A stretch of 64,000 bases of DNA from Geodermatophilus sp. YIM 151500 (GTDB lineage Bacteria > Actinomycetota > Actinomycetes > Mycobacteriales > Geodermatophilaceae), in assembly GCF_025716945.1 (NCBI RefSeq), contig NZ_JAOVZT010000009.1, positions 12,499-76,498 of the forward strand, in the 5' to 3' direction. The stretch's first letter is position 1. Each line of letters starts with the position of its first letter. This document shows, piece by piece, positions 42,025 through 51,040 of this stretch. The notes beneath the pieces are model-generated. The model was given only the letters and a program-made list of their open reading frames with translations, did no database searches and was not told where the DNA came from. A program made the position numbers and the translations under genes.

Positions 42025-42324
42025 TCGTCGGCGTCGAGCGCGTCCAGGTGGGCGACGAAATCTCTTCCGGTGGAGTGCTCGGTTGCCTCACCGGCGGCAA
42101 CGTGCGCGTCGACCTCGCGCTCTCCTGCCTGCCACTGCTCGTCCCAGAACCACGCCTCAGTCGCGGGGACCCGCGACCAACGGGCGGAGTTCGAGGACGC
42201 CGTCCTCGCGCTCGGTGATCTCGACCTGGGCGCCGGGCTCGTCGAGGTGATGCTTGTGGCGGAGCGCGGGCGGTAGCGCGACCGTGCCTCGGCGCTGGAC
42301 GGTCACATAGGCGTGCACCTTCAC
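42021..42324 (-). pseudogene. AbrB/MazE-type antitoxin, frameshifted
   Basis: GTG 42324 opens a SpoVT-AbrB DNA-binding domain (VHAYVTVQRRGTVALPPALR ... VEITEREDGVLELRPLVA). The frame then hits a stop after GPRD. One base out, the expected C-terminal tail continues (VPATEAWFWDEQWQAGEREV ... FVAHLDALDADE) to a stop at 42021. The span is 304 nt, one more than a multiple of three, and the extra G lies near 42168-42176. The DNA-binding half may still be made. Confidence 0.65.
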
Positions 42325-42725
42325 GCTGCTGGCGCCCAGTCTCCGAACCCTGGGCGCAACCCGCGTTGCGTCCTTGTCCGAGAGGGAGCCGCCGCCGGTT
42401 TCGGTGACGCCGACGACCTCGGTCTTCTCTGCGGAAGTGCCGGCCGCATGGTGGCCCACTCCCGAGGATCATGGCTTCGCCCTTGCTGGCCATGGGCTCG
42501 GCGGCCGGCGAGCCCGGTGGCGTCTCCGGCCGCTGCACGAGCACCACCACCTGCAGCCGCCCCGCGGCGTCCGCCGCCGTGAGGACCCGCCTCCGAGACG
42601 TCACGGCGTGGTCACCCGATCGGTCGCAGTTGTCCACAGATCGGCTGACGGCGCCGTCACGGACCGTCCGGTTTCCATACAGTCCCGTCGTCCTGCTGGG
42701 TGGTCCGACGAGGAACGGGGTGTGC
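42325..42725. other. 401-bp gap with Tad operon promoter
   Basis: No gene is supported; frames lack recognisable motifs. TACAGT at 42678-42683 is a clear -10 candidate for the tad operon, giving a leader of about 37 nt with AGGAA before the tadA start. The rest may be remnant of the accessory insertion. Confidence 0.5.
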
Positions 42726-43970
42726 GTGCCGACCGCTTTCGACGTCGTCGACGGCGAGGTCCGCGAGCTCATCCGCCGGCGCGGGCTGGACCCGTTCGCC
42801 GATCCGGGCCCGGTGCGGCTGCTCGTCCGGGACGTGGTCGCCGACTACTCCGAGCGGTCGGTCACCGGAGCGCTGCCGCCGCTGGGCGACGCGGAGTCCG
42901 TGGTCCGCGACGTGCTCGACCGGGTGGCCGGGTTCGGGCCGCTGCAGCGCTGGCTGGACGACCCGGAGGTCGAGGAGGTCTGGGTCAACGAGCCCGGCCG
43001 GGTCTTCGTCGCCCGCCGCGGCCGGTCGGAGCTGACCACCACCATCCTGGCGCCTGGCGAGCTGGCCGACCTGGTCGAGCGGATGCTGCGCACGTCCGGA
43101 CGGCGGATCGACATGAGCTCGCCCTTCGTCGACGCGATGCTGCCCGACGGCTCGCGGCTGCACGTCGTCATCCCTGACATCACCCGCCGGCACATGGCGG
43201 TGAACATCCGCAAGTTCGTGCTGCAGGCTCACTCGCTCGACGAGCTCGTGGCGTTGGGCACGCTGACCGCGCAGGCCGCCCGCTTCCTCGAGGCCGCCGT
43301 CGCCGCCGGGCTCAACGTGCTCGTCTCCGGCGGCACCCAGGCCGGCAAGACGACGCTGCTCAACTGCCTCTGCGCGGCGATCCCCGCCCGCGAGCGGGTG
43401 ATCACCTGCGAGGAAGTGTTCGAACTGCGCGTCCCGCTCCCGGACGTCGTCAGCATGCAGACCCGCCAGGCCAACCTGGAAGGCACCGGCGAGATCCCGC
43501 TGCGCCGCCTGGTGAAGGAAGCGCTGCGCATGCGCCCTTCCCGCCTGGTGGTCGGCGAGGTCCGTCAGGAGGAGTGCCTCGACCTGCTGATCGCGCTCAA
43601 CAGCGGCCTGCCCGGCATGTGCACCCTGCACGCCAACAGCGCCCGCGAGGCCGTGGTGAAGATGTGCACCCTGCCGCTGCTGGCCGGCGAGAACATCGGC
43701 ACGGCGTTCGTCGTCCCCACCGTGGCCACCAGCGTCGACCTCGTCGTGCACGTCGGCACCGACGCGACCGGGCAGCGGCGGGTGCGGGAGATCGTGGCGC
43801 TGCCCGGTCGGGCCGAGGGCGGGGTCGTCGAGACCGCCGACGTCTTCACCACACGCGAGGGTCGGCTGGTCCGCGCCGACGGCTACCCGCCGCACCCGGA
43901 ACGGTTCGCCGCCGCGGGCTTCGAGCTGGCGGATCTGCTCGGCGAGCCGACCGGACGGCGGTCGTCGTGA
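42726..43970 (+). CDS. tadA: TadA/CpaF-family pilus assembly ATPase
   Basis: The 414-aa type II/IV secretion ATPase has an N-terminal domain (FGPLQRWLDDPEVEEVWVNEP), Walker A SGGTQAGKTT (residues 201-210), an Asp box CEEVFELRVP, a Walker B-like RMRPSRLVVGEVRQEE and a His box CTLHANSA. It powers Flp pilus assembly at the membrane. GTG 42726 is used; GTG 42720 is two codons upstream. It heads a tight operon and overlaps tadB by GTGA. Confidence 0.93.
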   Translation: MPTAFDVVDGEVRELIRRRGLDPFADPGPVRLLVRDVVADYSERSVTGALPPLGDAESVVRDVLDRVAGFGPLQRWLDDPEVEEVWVNEPGRVFVARRGRSELTTTILAPGELADLVERMLRTSGRRIDMSSPFVDAMLPDGSRLHVVIPDITRRHMAVNIRKFVLQAHSLDELVALGTLTAQAARFLEAAVAAGLNVLVSGGTQAGKTTLLNCLCAAIPARERVITCEEVFELRVPLPDVVSMQTRQANLEGTGEIPLRRLVKEALRMRPSRLVVGEVRQEECLDLLIALNSGLPGMCTLHANSAREAVVKMCTLPLLAGENIGTAFVVPTVATSVDLVVHVGTDATGQRRVREIVALPGRAEGGVVETADVFTTREGRLVRADGYPPHPERFAAAGFELADLLGEPTGRRSS

Positions 43971-44821
43971 GCGGCGCCGTCCTCGGCCTCCTTTTCGGCG
44001 TCGGGCTGCTGCTCATCTGGCGCAGCGGGCCGCGCGCACCGCGTCGCACGTCCCCGCGTCGTCCCAGCCGGCGCCGCGAGCAGCTGACCGCGGCCGGCCT
44101 GACCGGCATCAACCCGGCCCAGCTGCTCGCCCTGCAGGTCGGTCTCGGGCTGCTCGCCACGGTCGCCGTCCTGCTGGCCACCGGCACCGTCGCGGTCAGC
44201 CTGGTCTTCGGCGTCTTCGGTTTCGTGCTGCCGCAGGTCCAGGTCCGCCGGCTGGCCGTCAAGCGGCGGGCCGACCTGCGCGAGGTCTGGCCGGAGGTGG
44301 TCGACAACCTCGCCTCCGCCGTCCGGGCCGGGCTGTCCCTGCCCGAGGCGCTGTCGGCGCTGAGCACCCGCGGCCCCGAGGTGCTGCGGCCGCCGTTCGC
44401 CCGCTTCGCCGCCGAGTACCGCTCCACCGGCCGCTTCGGCAGCTGCCTGGATCGGCTCAAGGCCGACCTTGCCGACCCGGTCGGCGACCGCATCGTCGAG
44501 ACCCTGCGGGTGGCCCGCGAGGTCGGCGGCAGCGACCTCGGCCGGGTGCTGCGCACCCTCTCGGGCTTCCTCCGCGAGGACGCGCGGGCCCGCGCCGAGC
44601 TGGAGACCCGCCAGGGCTGGGTGGTGCAGGCCGCCCGGCTGGCCGTGGCCGCGCCGTGGGTGGTGCTGCTGCTCCTGGCCACCCAGTCGACCACCCTGGC
44701 CGCCTACGACTCGCCGCTGGGCATCGGCATCCTCGTCGTCGGCGGTGCCGTCTGCCTGGTCGCCTACCGCCTCATGCTGCGCATCGGCCGGCTGCCGCAG
44801 GACGTGCGGGTGCTGCAGTGA
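43967..44821 (+). CDS. tadB: TadB-like pilus assembly membrane protein
   Basis: The 284-aa inner-membrane platform protein of the GspF/TadB type has two N-terminal helices, a cytoplasmic T2SSF domain (VDNLASAVRAGLSLPEALSAL, EVGGSDLGRVLRTLSGF) and two C-terminal helices. It forms the platform with TadC on which TadA acts. Its start overlaps tadA as GTGA and its end overlaps tadC likewise. Confidence 0.9.
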   Translation: MSGAVLGLLFGVGLLLIWRSGPRAPRRTSPRRPSRRREQLTAAGLTGINPAQLLALQVGLGLLATVAVLLATGTVAVSLVFGVFGFVLPQVQVRRLAVKRRADLREVWPEVVDNLASAVRAGLSLPEALSALSTRGPEVLRPPFARFAAEYRSTGRFGSCLDRLKADLADPVGDRIVETLRVAREVGGSDLGRVLRTLSGFLREDARARAELETRQGWVVQAARLAVAAPWVVLLLLATQSTTLAAYDSPLGIGILVVGGAVCLVAYRLMLRIGRLPQDVRVLQ

Positions 44822-45759
44822 GCGCCGGGACGACGGGGGTGCTGCTCGGCCTGGTCGCCGGGGCCGGGCTGCTGCTGGTGCTCGCCTACGCGCCGCCGTT
44901 CCGTTCGGTGCGGCTGGCCGACCGGCTGGCGCCCTACGTGCACGACACCCCGCCGCCGTCCCGGCTGCTGGGCACGGTCACCGAGCCCGGCCTGCTGACC
45001 GCGGCGCGGCGCCTGCTCGGCCCGGTGGTGGCCGACGGTGCCCGGCTGGTCGACCGCGTCCTCGGCGGCCGGGCCGCCGTCCGCCGCCGGCTCGAGGCGC
45101 TGGGCGCCGGCACCACCGTCGAGGACTTCCGGGTCGAGCAGGTGGTGTGGGGCGGGCTGGGCCTGGCCGGCGGGGCCGTCGTGGCCGGGTTCGGCTCGCT
45201 GGTGTCGGGCGGCGTCAACGTGCTTTCGGTCGGGCTCGTGTGCCTGGCCGGTCCCGTCGGCGGCGTGCTCGGCCGCGACTGGTGGCTGACCCAGCAGGTG
45301 CAGCGGCGCGAGCAGCTGCTGCTCGCGGAGTTCCCCGTGGTGGCCGAGCTGCTCGCGCTCGCGGTGACCGCGGGGGAGGGGCCGACGGCGGCGATCGCCC
45401 GGGTCACCCGGCTCTCCGGCGGGGAGCTGGCCGCCGAGCTGGCGGCCGCGCTGGGCCGGGCCCGGGCCGGGACGCCGCTGACCGAGGCGCTGCAGCAGCT
45501 CGCCGACCGGACCTCGCTGGAGCCGCTGGCCCGCTTCGTCGACGGCCTGCTGGTCGCGATCGAGCGGGGCACGCCGCTGGCGGAGGTCCTGCGCGCCCAG
45601 GCCGCCGACGTCCGCGAGGCCGGTAAGCGCCGCCTGCTCGAGGCCGGCGGCCGCAAGGAGATCGCCATGATGGTCCCGGTCGTCTTTCTCGTGCTTCCGG
45701 TGACCGTCCTCTTCGCCCTGTTCCCGGGGCTGATCAGCATCGTCTCGCTGGCGCAGTGA
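44818..45759 (+). CDS. tadC: TadC-like pilus assembly membrane protein
   Basis: The 313-aa protein is the second GspF-type platform subunit. It has N-terminal helices, a T2SSF core (EFPVVAELLALAVTAGEGPTA ... RARAGTPLTEALQQLADRT) and a terminal hydrophobic pair (IAMMVPVVFLVLPVTVLFAL). GTGA overlap with tadB and a 28-bp gap to flp indicate one transcript. Confidence 0.9.
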   Translation: MSAGTTGVLLGLVAGAGLLLVLAYAPPFRSVRLADRLAPYVHDTPPPSRLLGTVTEPGLLTAARRLLGPVVADGARLVDRVLGGRAAVRRRLEALGAGTTVEDFRVEQVVWGGLGLAGGAVVAGFGSLVSGGVNVLSVGLVCLAGPVGGVLGRDWWLTQQVQRREQLLLAEFPVVAELLALAVTAGEGPTAAIARVTRLSGGELAAELAAALGRARAGTPLTEALQQLADRTSLEPLARFVDGLLVAIERGTPLAEVLRAQAADVREAGKRRLLEAGGRKEIAMMVPVVFLVLPVTVLFALFPGLISIVSLAQ

Positions 45760-45787
45760 GCCCGCGGACCGACTCGGAAGGACACCG

Positions 45788-45994
45788 ATGCGCCTCTACG
45801 CGTTCCTGCTCGCCGCCCTGGCCGCGCTCGCGGCCCGCCTCCGCGGGGCGGATCCCGAGCGGGGTGACGTCCCCGGCTGGGTGATGATCACCGTGATGAC
45901 GGCGGCGCTGGTGCTGGCCATCCTCGTCCCGTTCCGCGAGGCGATCGTGTCCGCGGTGCAGAACGCGCTGAACTCCGTCACGAGCGTTGGCTGA
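45788..45994 (+). CDS. Flp/Fap-type pilin-like small protein
   Basis: The 68-aa protein has a short leader with an N-terminal hydrophobic stretch and a single membrane helix (VMITVMTAALVLAILVPF) followed by an amphipathic tail, the design of actinobacterial Flp-like pilins. A canonical GxxxxEF-type prepilin cleavage site is not obvious. GGAAGGAC is an excellent ribosome-binding site. Its 3' end overlaps the next gene by 8 bp. Confidence 0.7.
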   Translation: MRLYAFLLAALAALAARLRGADPERGDVPGWVMITVMTAALVLAILVPFREAIVSAVQNALNSVTSVG

Positions 45995-46445
45995 ACCCTG
46001 CTGCCCCCCATCGCCCGCGGGCGCGCAGCGGACCCCGGAAGCCAGGTCGGCTCGGCGGCTCGGCGGGGAGCGCGGCGGCGCCGTCGTCGACTTCGTGCTG
46101 GTGTCGGTGCTGGTCGTGGCGCTGCTGCTGGCGGTGCTGCAGGTCGCGGTCTACGTGCACGTGCGCAACGTGGTGACCGCCGGCGCGCAGGAGGGAGCCC
46201 GGTACGCGGCCAACGCCGACGTCGACCCGGCCGCCGGCGCCGCCCGCACGCTGCAGGTGGTCGCCCGTGCCACCTCCGTGCGCACCGCCGAGGGGCTGGC
46301 CTGCTCGTCGGGCACGGAGGTCGTCGGCGGCGGGCTGACCGTGGTCGTCGTCCGCTGCTCGGGGGCGGTGCCCGCGCTGCTCGACGGCCTGGGCGCGCTG
46401 CTGCCGCTGGCCGTCACCGGCCGGTCGGTGCGGGAGGCCGCGTGA
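45987..46445 (+). CDS. tadE: TadE-family pseudopilin
   Basis: The 152-aa protein starts at TTG 45987, overlapping the pilin stop. It has a basic N-terminus, then the TadE signature GGAVVDFVLVSVLVVALLLA with an acidic residue before the hydrophobic helix, and an extracellular domain with two Cys (CSSGTE, VVRCSG). TadE-type pseudopilins prime or regulate pilus assembly after prepilin peptidase cleavage; no such peptidase is in the window. Confidence 0.82.
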   Translation: MAEPCCPPSPAGAQRTPEARSARRLGGERGGAVVDFVLVSVLVVALLLAVLQVAVYVHVRNVVTAGAQEGARYAANADVDPAAGAARTLQVVARATSVRTAEGLACSSGTEVVGGGLTVVVVRCSGAVPALLDGLGALLPLAVTGRSVREAA

Positions 46446-46951
46446 CGCCGGGCGGGCGGCGAACGGCGCCGACCCGGCGGCGGCTGGGCGGCCTCGCCGG
46501 CGATCGCGGCTCGGCGCTGGTCGAGTTCGTGTTCATCGCACTGGTGGTGTTCGTGCCGCTGGTCTACGTCGTCGCCGGCTTCTCCGCCGTCCAGCGCGGG
46601 GTGTTCGCGGCGACCGCCGCGGCCCGCGAGGCGGGCCGGGCGATGGGCACCGCACCCGACGTGGGGACCGGGACCGCGCGGGCCGAGGCCGCCGTCCGGC
46701 TGGCGGTGGAGGACCAGTCGGTCGCCGCGGACGACGTGCGTCTGGCCTTCGCCCCGGTCGGCGGCGACTGCGCCGCGGGCGGCTACGCGCCGGTGCTGGC
46801 GCCGGGCGAGGAGTTCACCGTGTGCGTCACCGTGACCGTGCGCATCCCGCTGCTGCCGGAGTTCGTCGACGCCAACACCGCCACCGGCCGCTTCGTCGTC
46901 GAGCGCGACCGCTACGTCGACGATCGGGCGGGTCCCGGCGACGCGCCGTGA
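46442..46951 (+). CDS. second TadE-like protein
   Basis: The 169-aa protein repeats the plan of its neighbour: basic N-terminus, DRGSALVEFVFIALVVFVPL with an acidic residue just before the helix, then a secreted domain with Cys (GGDCAAGG, FTVCVTV). It is the last gene of the GTGA-chained series. It could correspond to TadF or a second minor pseudopilin. Confidence 0.8.
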   Translation: MTPGGRRTAPTRRRLGGLAGDRGSALVEFVFIALVVFVPLVYVVAGFSAVQRGVFAATAAAREAGRAMGTAPDVGTGTARAEAAVRLAVEDQSVAADDVRLAFAPVGGDCAAGGYAPVLAPGEEFTVCVTVTVRIPLLPEFVDANTATGRFVVERDRYVDDRAGPGDAP

Positions 46952-46971
46952 GCACCGGGCCGTCGACGAGG

Positions 46972-47949
46972 TCACCCGGAATCCGGGAACGAGCCCTCGA
47001 CGACCGGTAGGCCGGGGCGGTCGTCGGCCAGCCGCTGGCAGTTGAGGTTCGGCGACCGGTAGGGACGATCGATGAGCACCCACATCAACGGCGCCTGCCC
47101 GGGCGACTGCGCGCCCGTGAGGTGGCAGACCCGCCGGGTGTACACGTCCTCCGACCGGATGCGGCTGAGTCCCCGGTCGCCGGCCCTCAGCACCGTCGTC
47201 CACTCGCCGTCGCCGCTGATGACGTTGCCGACGATGAACTTCTGCTCCAGGCCGTCCTGGATCCGCATGATCTCGACGGGCACCCACGTGCGGGGCAGCG
47301 AGGCGATGACGAGCCAGAGCAGCGCGACCGTGAAGAAGAGCTGCGGTCCGAAGAAGGCGTGCCGCGTGAGCGACAGTCCGACGGCCGTCCACCGGGACGA
47401 CGTGCCGTCTGCGTGGTCGCGCAGCAACCTGCCCGGGAGACGGAAGACCGCGAGATAGAGCAGCAGGGCGCCCGTGCACCACAGCAGCGGGCGCACGGGT
47501 GACAACAACGCCGTGAGGACGCCGCCGGCCAGCAGGACGGTGCACCCGCCGCTCCACCCGCGTCGCCCGGCGCGTCGGCACGCCCAGAAGAGCGCGATCG
47601 CGGTCAGCGGGAAGAGCCAGTAGGCGTAGGACATCAGGCTGCCCAGCAGGACCGACACCGGAGCGGTCGTGAGCAGCGCCGAGCCCGTCGTCAGCGAGAA
47701 GTTGGCGACGGCGTACGCCTTGACGAGCGCGAAGCCGGTGAGGAACGCGGCGCCCATGGCGCCGAGGCGGGCAGCGGTGCCGATGAAGGACCCTTCCGCG
47801 CCGTCGGTGACCCGCGCCGTCTCGGCAGCATCCGGAACCGGCGTGGGCTGGGGCGGCTCCGGCGTGTCGGGCTCGTCGACGGCGCGCGGCGACGTCGACG
47901 GCGGCGCGCCACGCCGCCGTCGACGATGGGCCACGAAGATCGGCCGCAC
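46972..47949 (-). CDS. multi-pass membrane protein of unknown function
   Basis: The 325-aa protein has a basic/Pro-rich N-terminal region, about six membrane helices (residues about 60-240) and a C-terminal domain with two Cys (RRVCHLTGAQ, SPNLNCQRLA) that may be outside the membrane. I do not recognise the family. It is convergent to the tad operon, so a link is not implied. Confidence 0.7.
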   Translation of the reverse strand: MRPIFVAHRRRRRGAPPSTSPRAVDEPDTPEPPQPTPVPDAAETARVTDGAEGSFIGTAARLGAMGAAFLTGFALVKAYAVANFSLTTGSALLTTAPVSVLLGSLMSYAYWLFPLTAIALFWACRRAGRRGWSGGCTVLLAGGVLTALLSPVRPLLWCTGALLLYLAVFRLPGRLLRDHADGTSSRWTAVGLSLTRHAFFGPQLFFTVALLWLVIASLPRTWVPVEIMRIQDGLEQKFIVGNVISGDGEWTTVLRAGDRGLSRIRSEDVYTRRVCHLTGAQSPGQAPLMWVLIDRPYRSPNLNCQRLADDRPGLPVVEGSFPDSG

Positions 47950-48066
47950 CGCGTCGTTCCGTCCTCGGGCGACGTGGGGAGCGCCGCCCGCAGGTGAGGT
48001 GTCACTGTTCCAGGCGGGCGTGCCGCCCGGGGGTGGGCGTGAGGTGAGGGCCCCGGCGGGGCCGGC

Positions 48067-48207
48067 TCAGCGCTTCTTCTCGGCAGTCAGCCGCTCCATC
48101 TGGGAGATGGTGCGCGACTCCTTCGCCTTCCGCTCGGCGCGCTTCTCCTTGATGGACTTGGCCGACTTCTTGGCGTGGTGCGAGTCGTGCGGTGACTTGT
48201 CGCCCAT
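48067..48207 (-). CDS. small highly charged protein, 46 aa
   Basis: The product begins MGDKSPHDSHHAKKSAKSIK and is almost entirely Lys, Arg, Glu, Ser and His, ending TAEKKR. Proteins of this type are common hypothetical proteins in actinobacteria; nucleic acid binding is possible but unproven. AAGGGGGCTGTC precedes the ATG. Confidence 0.7.
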   Translation of the reverse strand: MGDKSPHDSHHAKKSAKSIKEKRAERKAKESRTISQMERLTAEKKR

Positions 48208-48368
48208 GACAGCCCCCTTGGCTCCGGATCGGGAGGCGCTCCGCAGCGCGGACGCTACGCCGTGGCGGCCCCGCCGTCCGCTCGTTTCCGCGCGGCTGCC
48301 GCGTCGGGCGGAATGCCGGTCACGGCACGCTGTTGCAGCGGGCACCACCGCACAGCTGGGAGGTCGCC

Positions 48369-49250
48369 ATGACCGACTACCGGCACGAACTGCAGTTCGG
48401 CTCGTTCATCACGCCCGCCAACGCCGATCCCCGGCACACGGTCGAGCTGGCCGTCGCGAGCGAGCGGGCCGGGCTGGACCTGGTCACCTTCCAGGACCAC
48501 CCCTACCAGCCCCGCTTCCTCGACACCTGGACGCTGCTCTCCTACGTCGCCGCCCGTACCGAGCGGGTCCACCTGGCGCCGAACGTGCTCAACCTGCCGC
48601 TGCGCCCGCCCGCGGTCGTCGCCCGCGCCGCGGCCAGCCTCGACCTGCTCAGCGGCGGCCGGTTCGAGCTCGGCCTGGGCGCCGGCGCCTTCTGGGACGC
48701 CATCGCGGCCATGGGCGGACGGCGGCTCGCGCCCGCCGAGGCGGTCGCCGCGCTGGGCGAGGCGATCAACGTCGTCCGCGGCATCTGGGACGTCGACGCC
48801 GGCACGGTGCTTCGCGTCGCAGGCACCGTGCACGCGGTGGACGGTGCCAAGCGCGGCCCGCGCCCGGCCCACGCCATCGGCATCTGGCTCGGCGCCTACA
48901 AGCCGCGGATGCTCCGCCTCACCGGGGAGAAGGCCGACGGCTGGCTGCCCTCCCTCGGCGGCTGGCCCAGCACCGACGACCTGGCCGCCGCCAACGCGCT
49001 CATCGACGAGGCCGCCACGGCGGCGGGACGGCGCCCGGCCGACGTGCGCCGGCTGCTCAACATCGGCGCGCTGGGCGAGGAGCGCACCGCCGGCCTGCCG
49101 CCCACCCCGGTCGAGATGCTCACCACGCTCGCCCTCGAGCACGGGTTCGGCACGTTCATCCTGGCCAGCGACGACGAGGCCGAGCTGACCCGGTACGGGC
49201 AGGAGGTCGCGCCCGCCGTCCGCGAGGCGGTGGCCGCCGGCCGGAGGTGA
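48369..49250 (+). CDS. LLM-class (luciferase-like) F420- or flavin-dependent oxidoreductase
   Basis: The 293-aa TIM-barrel protein has the bacterial luciferase family pattern: ELQFGSFITPANADP, LDLVTFQDHPYQPRF, PAVVARAAASLDLLSGGRFELGLGAG and PIGIWLGAYKP-like segments. In actinobacteria this class frequently uses F420, but FMN is also possible. ATG 48369 follows GGGAGGTCGCC. Substrate unknown. Confidence 0.88.
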   Translation: MTDYRHELQFGSFITPANADPRHTVELAVASERAGLDLVTFQDHPYQPRFLDTWTLLSYVAARTERVHLAPNVLNLPLRPPAVVARAAASLDLLSGGRFELGLGAGAFWDAIAAMGGRRLAPAEAVAALGEAINVVRGIWDVDAGTVLRVAGTVHAVDGAKRGPRPAHAIGIWLGAYKPRMLRLTGEKADGWLPSLGGWPSTDDLAAANALIDEAATAAGRRPADVRRLLNIGALGEERTAGLPPTPVEMLTTLALEHGFGTFILASDDEAELTRYGQEVAPAVREAVAAGRR

Positions 49251-49269
49251 GCCGGCCGGTCGCGGCCGC

Positions 49270-49917
49270 TCACCGTCCGCACCGCGTCCGGATCAGGAGC
49301 AGGACCAGCAGGAACGGCACGGCGCCGAGGACGGCGGTGTTCCACACCGCATCGAGCGGGCTGCCGGGCTCGGACGGTCCTGAGAGCAGCAGCGACCAGC
49401 CGAGGGCGAGCAGTGGGAGCGTGACGACGCCGGTCAGCGCGCCCACCGCGACCCGGGTGCCGGCGCGCCGGCCGACCGTGATCGGCAGGGTCAGCAGGGG
49501 TGGGACGACGGTGAGCAGCCAGTCGAGGACGGGGATGACCGGCCCGACCAGCGTGGCCGACAGGGCCGCCGCGTGGACGGCGTAGCCGACCGACCCCGCG
49601 GCGGCGAGCGCCAGCACGCCCAGGAGCGCCCACGCCCGGGGCTCGCGGAGCCGCAGGTCGGCGGTGCGCCGCAGCAGCAGCACGGCCGTTGCCAGGCAGG
49701 CCGCCGTGCAGGCCAGCACGGGAACCCACAGCGCCGCGGGTGCGGCGGCGACGGCCGTGGCGACCGTGCGCGAGGCGCCCGCGGGGCGCGGCCAGTCGAG
49801 CAGCCCGACGACCGTGGTCGCCGCGGTCAGCACGACGATCGCCACGGCGGTCGGTCGCGGCAGCAGCGGCGGCGCCGTCGTGCCGGACGGCGGGGCGGGC
49901 GGGGCGGGCGGGTGCAC
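49270..49917 (-). CDS. hydrophobic membrane protein of unknown function
   Basis: The 215-aa protein has a Pro-rich N-terminus and about six predicted helices (VAIVVLTAATTVVGLLDW, LWVPVLACTAACLATAVLLL, and others), ending in RTRCGR. No family was recognised. It is probably transcribed after, or separately from, the small membrane gene at 49954. GTG start. Confidence 0.65.
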   Translation of the reverse strand: MHPPAPPAPPSGTTAPPLLPRPTAVAIVVLTAATTVVGLLDWPRPAGASRTVATAVAAAPAALWVPVLACTAACLATAVLLLRRTADLRLREPRAWALLGVLALAAAGSVGYAVHAAALSATLVGPVIPVLDWLLTVVPPLLTLPITVGRRAGTRVAVGALTGVVTLPLLALGWSLLLSGPSEPGSPLDAVWNTAVLGAVPFLLVLLLIRTRCGR

Positions 49918-49953
49918 GCCGCGGACTGTGCCAGCCGCACGCGGCCGCGACCA

Positions 49954-50184
49954 TCACCGGCGGGAGGGAAAGCCGTCCCGCCGCGGCACCAGCACCAGCG
50001 CGGCGAGCGCCACCATCGAGACGGCCCAGCCCGCGAGCACGAGGAGGTCGCCGGCGTGCACCCCGTGCCCGGGACCTAGCTGGACCAGCACCGGGCCGTC
50101 GTTGAGGTAGCTGCCGGTGACGAGGAGGAAGGCGAAGGCCGAGACGACGCCGGACACGGTCAGCGCGCACAGCGATCGCACCAC
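49954..50184 (-). CDS. small membrane protein, 76 aa
   Basis: The predicted protein has two membrane helices (CALTVSGVVSAFAFLLV and LLVLAGWAVSMVALAALVLV) around a short polar loop. No family recognised. GTG 50184 is chosen because TACGGT (complement of 50191-50196) ends 6 nt upstream, the leaderless pattern of this genome; the longer frame is Pro/Arg-rich and unlikely. Confidence 0.6.
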   Translation of the reverse strand: MVRSLCALTVSGVVSAFAFLLVTGSYLNDGPVLVQLGPGHGVHAGDLLVLAGWAVSMVALAALVLVPRRDGFPSRR

Positions 50185-50392
50185 GTCCGCACCGTAGCCG
50201 CGCCGGAGCCCGGAGGAAGCACACGGCCGCGCGACGGGTGCCCGGCCGCTGGCCCAGGGCCGGCGCCGGACGATCCGTGCCGGTCCGCCCGCCGCGATGG
50301 GCCGCGGTCCAGCGGCCCGGCCGGGCCGCCCCGCACCCGGCCGGGCCGTCGGTCGTGGCACCCGGCCGGGCCGTCACGTCGTCCGGGAGCCG

Positions 50393-50887
50393 TCAGACCC
50401 GCGTCACCGCGCGGACGTCGAGGTTGCGGAACTCCGGCTCGCCGTCGGCCACCTCGTGCAGGCGCTTGGCGAACTCGGTGGTGACCGGGTGCTCCGAGTT
50501 GCGCATCGCCGCCGCGTGGTCGGGGAAGGCGACCACCTGCACGTGCACGTCGGGCCGGTCGCGGTCGGCGGTGAGCACGGCCCACCGCGCCGTGGTCTCC
50601 GCCCCCATCCGCTCCCGCCACTCGTCGAGGAGCGCGAGGAACCTCTGCGAGTCGTCGGTCCGGAACTCGACCAGCTGGACGAACGCGCCCTCCTCCAGGT
50701 CGAGCGCACCCTCGTCGCGCAGCTCCGCCCGCAGGCCGTCGCGCAGCTCCGGCCCGTCGGTGTGCCCGTGCGCGCTGACCGCGTGGGCCACGGCCAGCTC
50801 GAGCACCTCGTCCTCCTCGCCCGAGATGACCACCGTGCACCCGCGCTCGCTCGGGCGCCTCCGGCAGTCGATCGTCTTGCGCGCCAC
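50393..50887 (-). CDS. DUF1059 protein with a C-terminal monooxygenase-like domain
   Basis: The 164-aa protein starts with a DUF1059 module (KTIDCRRRPSERGCTVVISG, with Cys residues) and continues into a ferredoxin-like alpha-beta segment (FVQLVEFRTDD, DEWRERMG, VQVVAFPDHAAAM) that resembles antibiotic-biosynthesis-monooxygenase dimers. Function unknown. AAGGAGGAG sits 3 nt before GTG 50887, an unusually short but strong ribosome-binding site. Confidence 0.7.
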   Translation of the reverse strand: MARKTIDCRRRPSERGCTVVISGEEDEVLELAVAHAVSAHGHTDGPELRDGLRAELRDEGALDLEEGAFVQLVEFRTDDSQRFLALLDEWRERMGAETTARWAVLTADRDRPDVHVQVVAFPDHAAAMRNSEHPVTTEFAKRLHEVADGEPEFRNLDVRAVTRV

Positions 50888-51040
50888 GACTCCTCCTTCC
50901 GCCAACCCATCCGGCAGCCCGGCCCGCTCCGGTGCCGCGGGGCCCGGGCTGGTGCGACGCTGGCCTGCAGGAACCCGGTGGGCCAGAGCACAAGGTCACC
51001 GTGACCCGCGGGTCCGCCGGTGCCGAGGGGAGGGGGCGCC

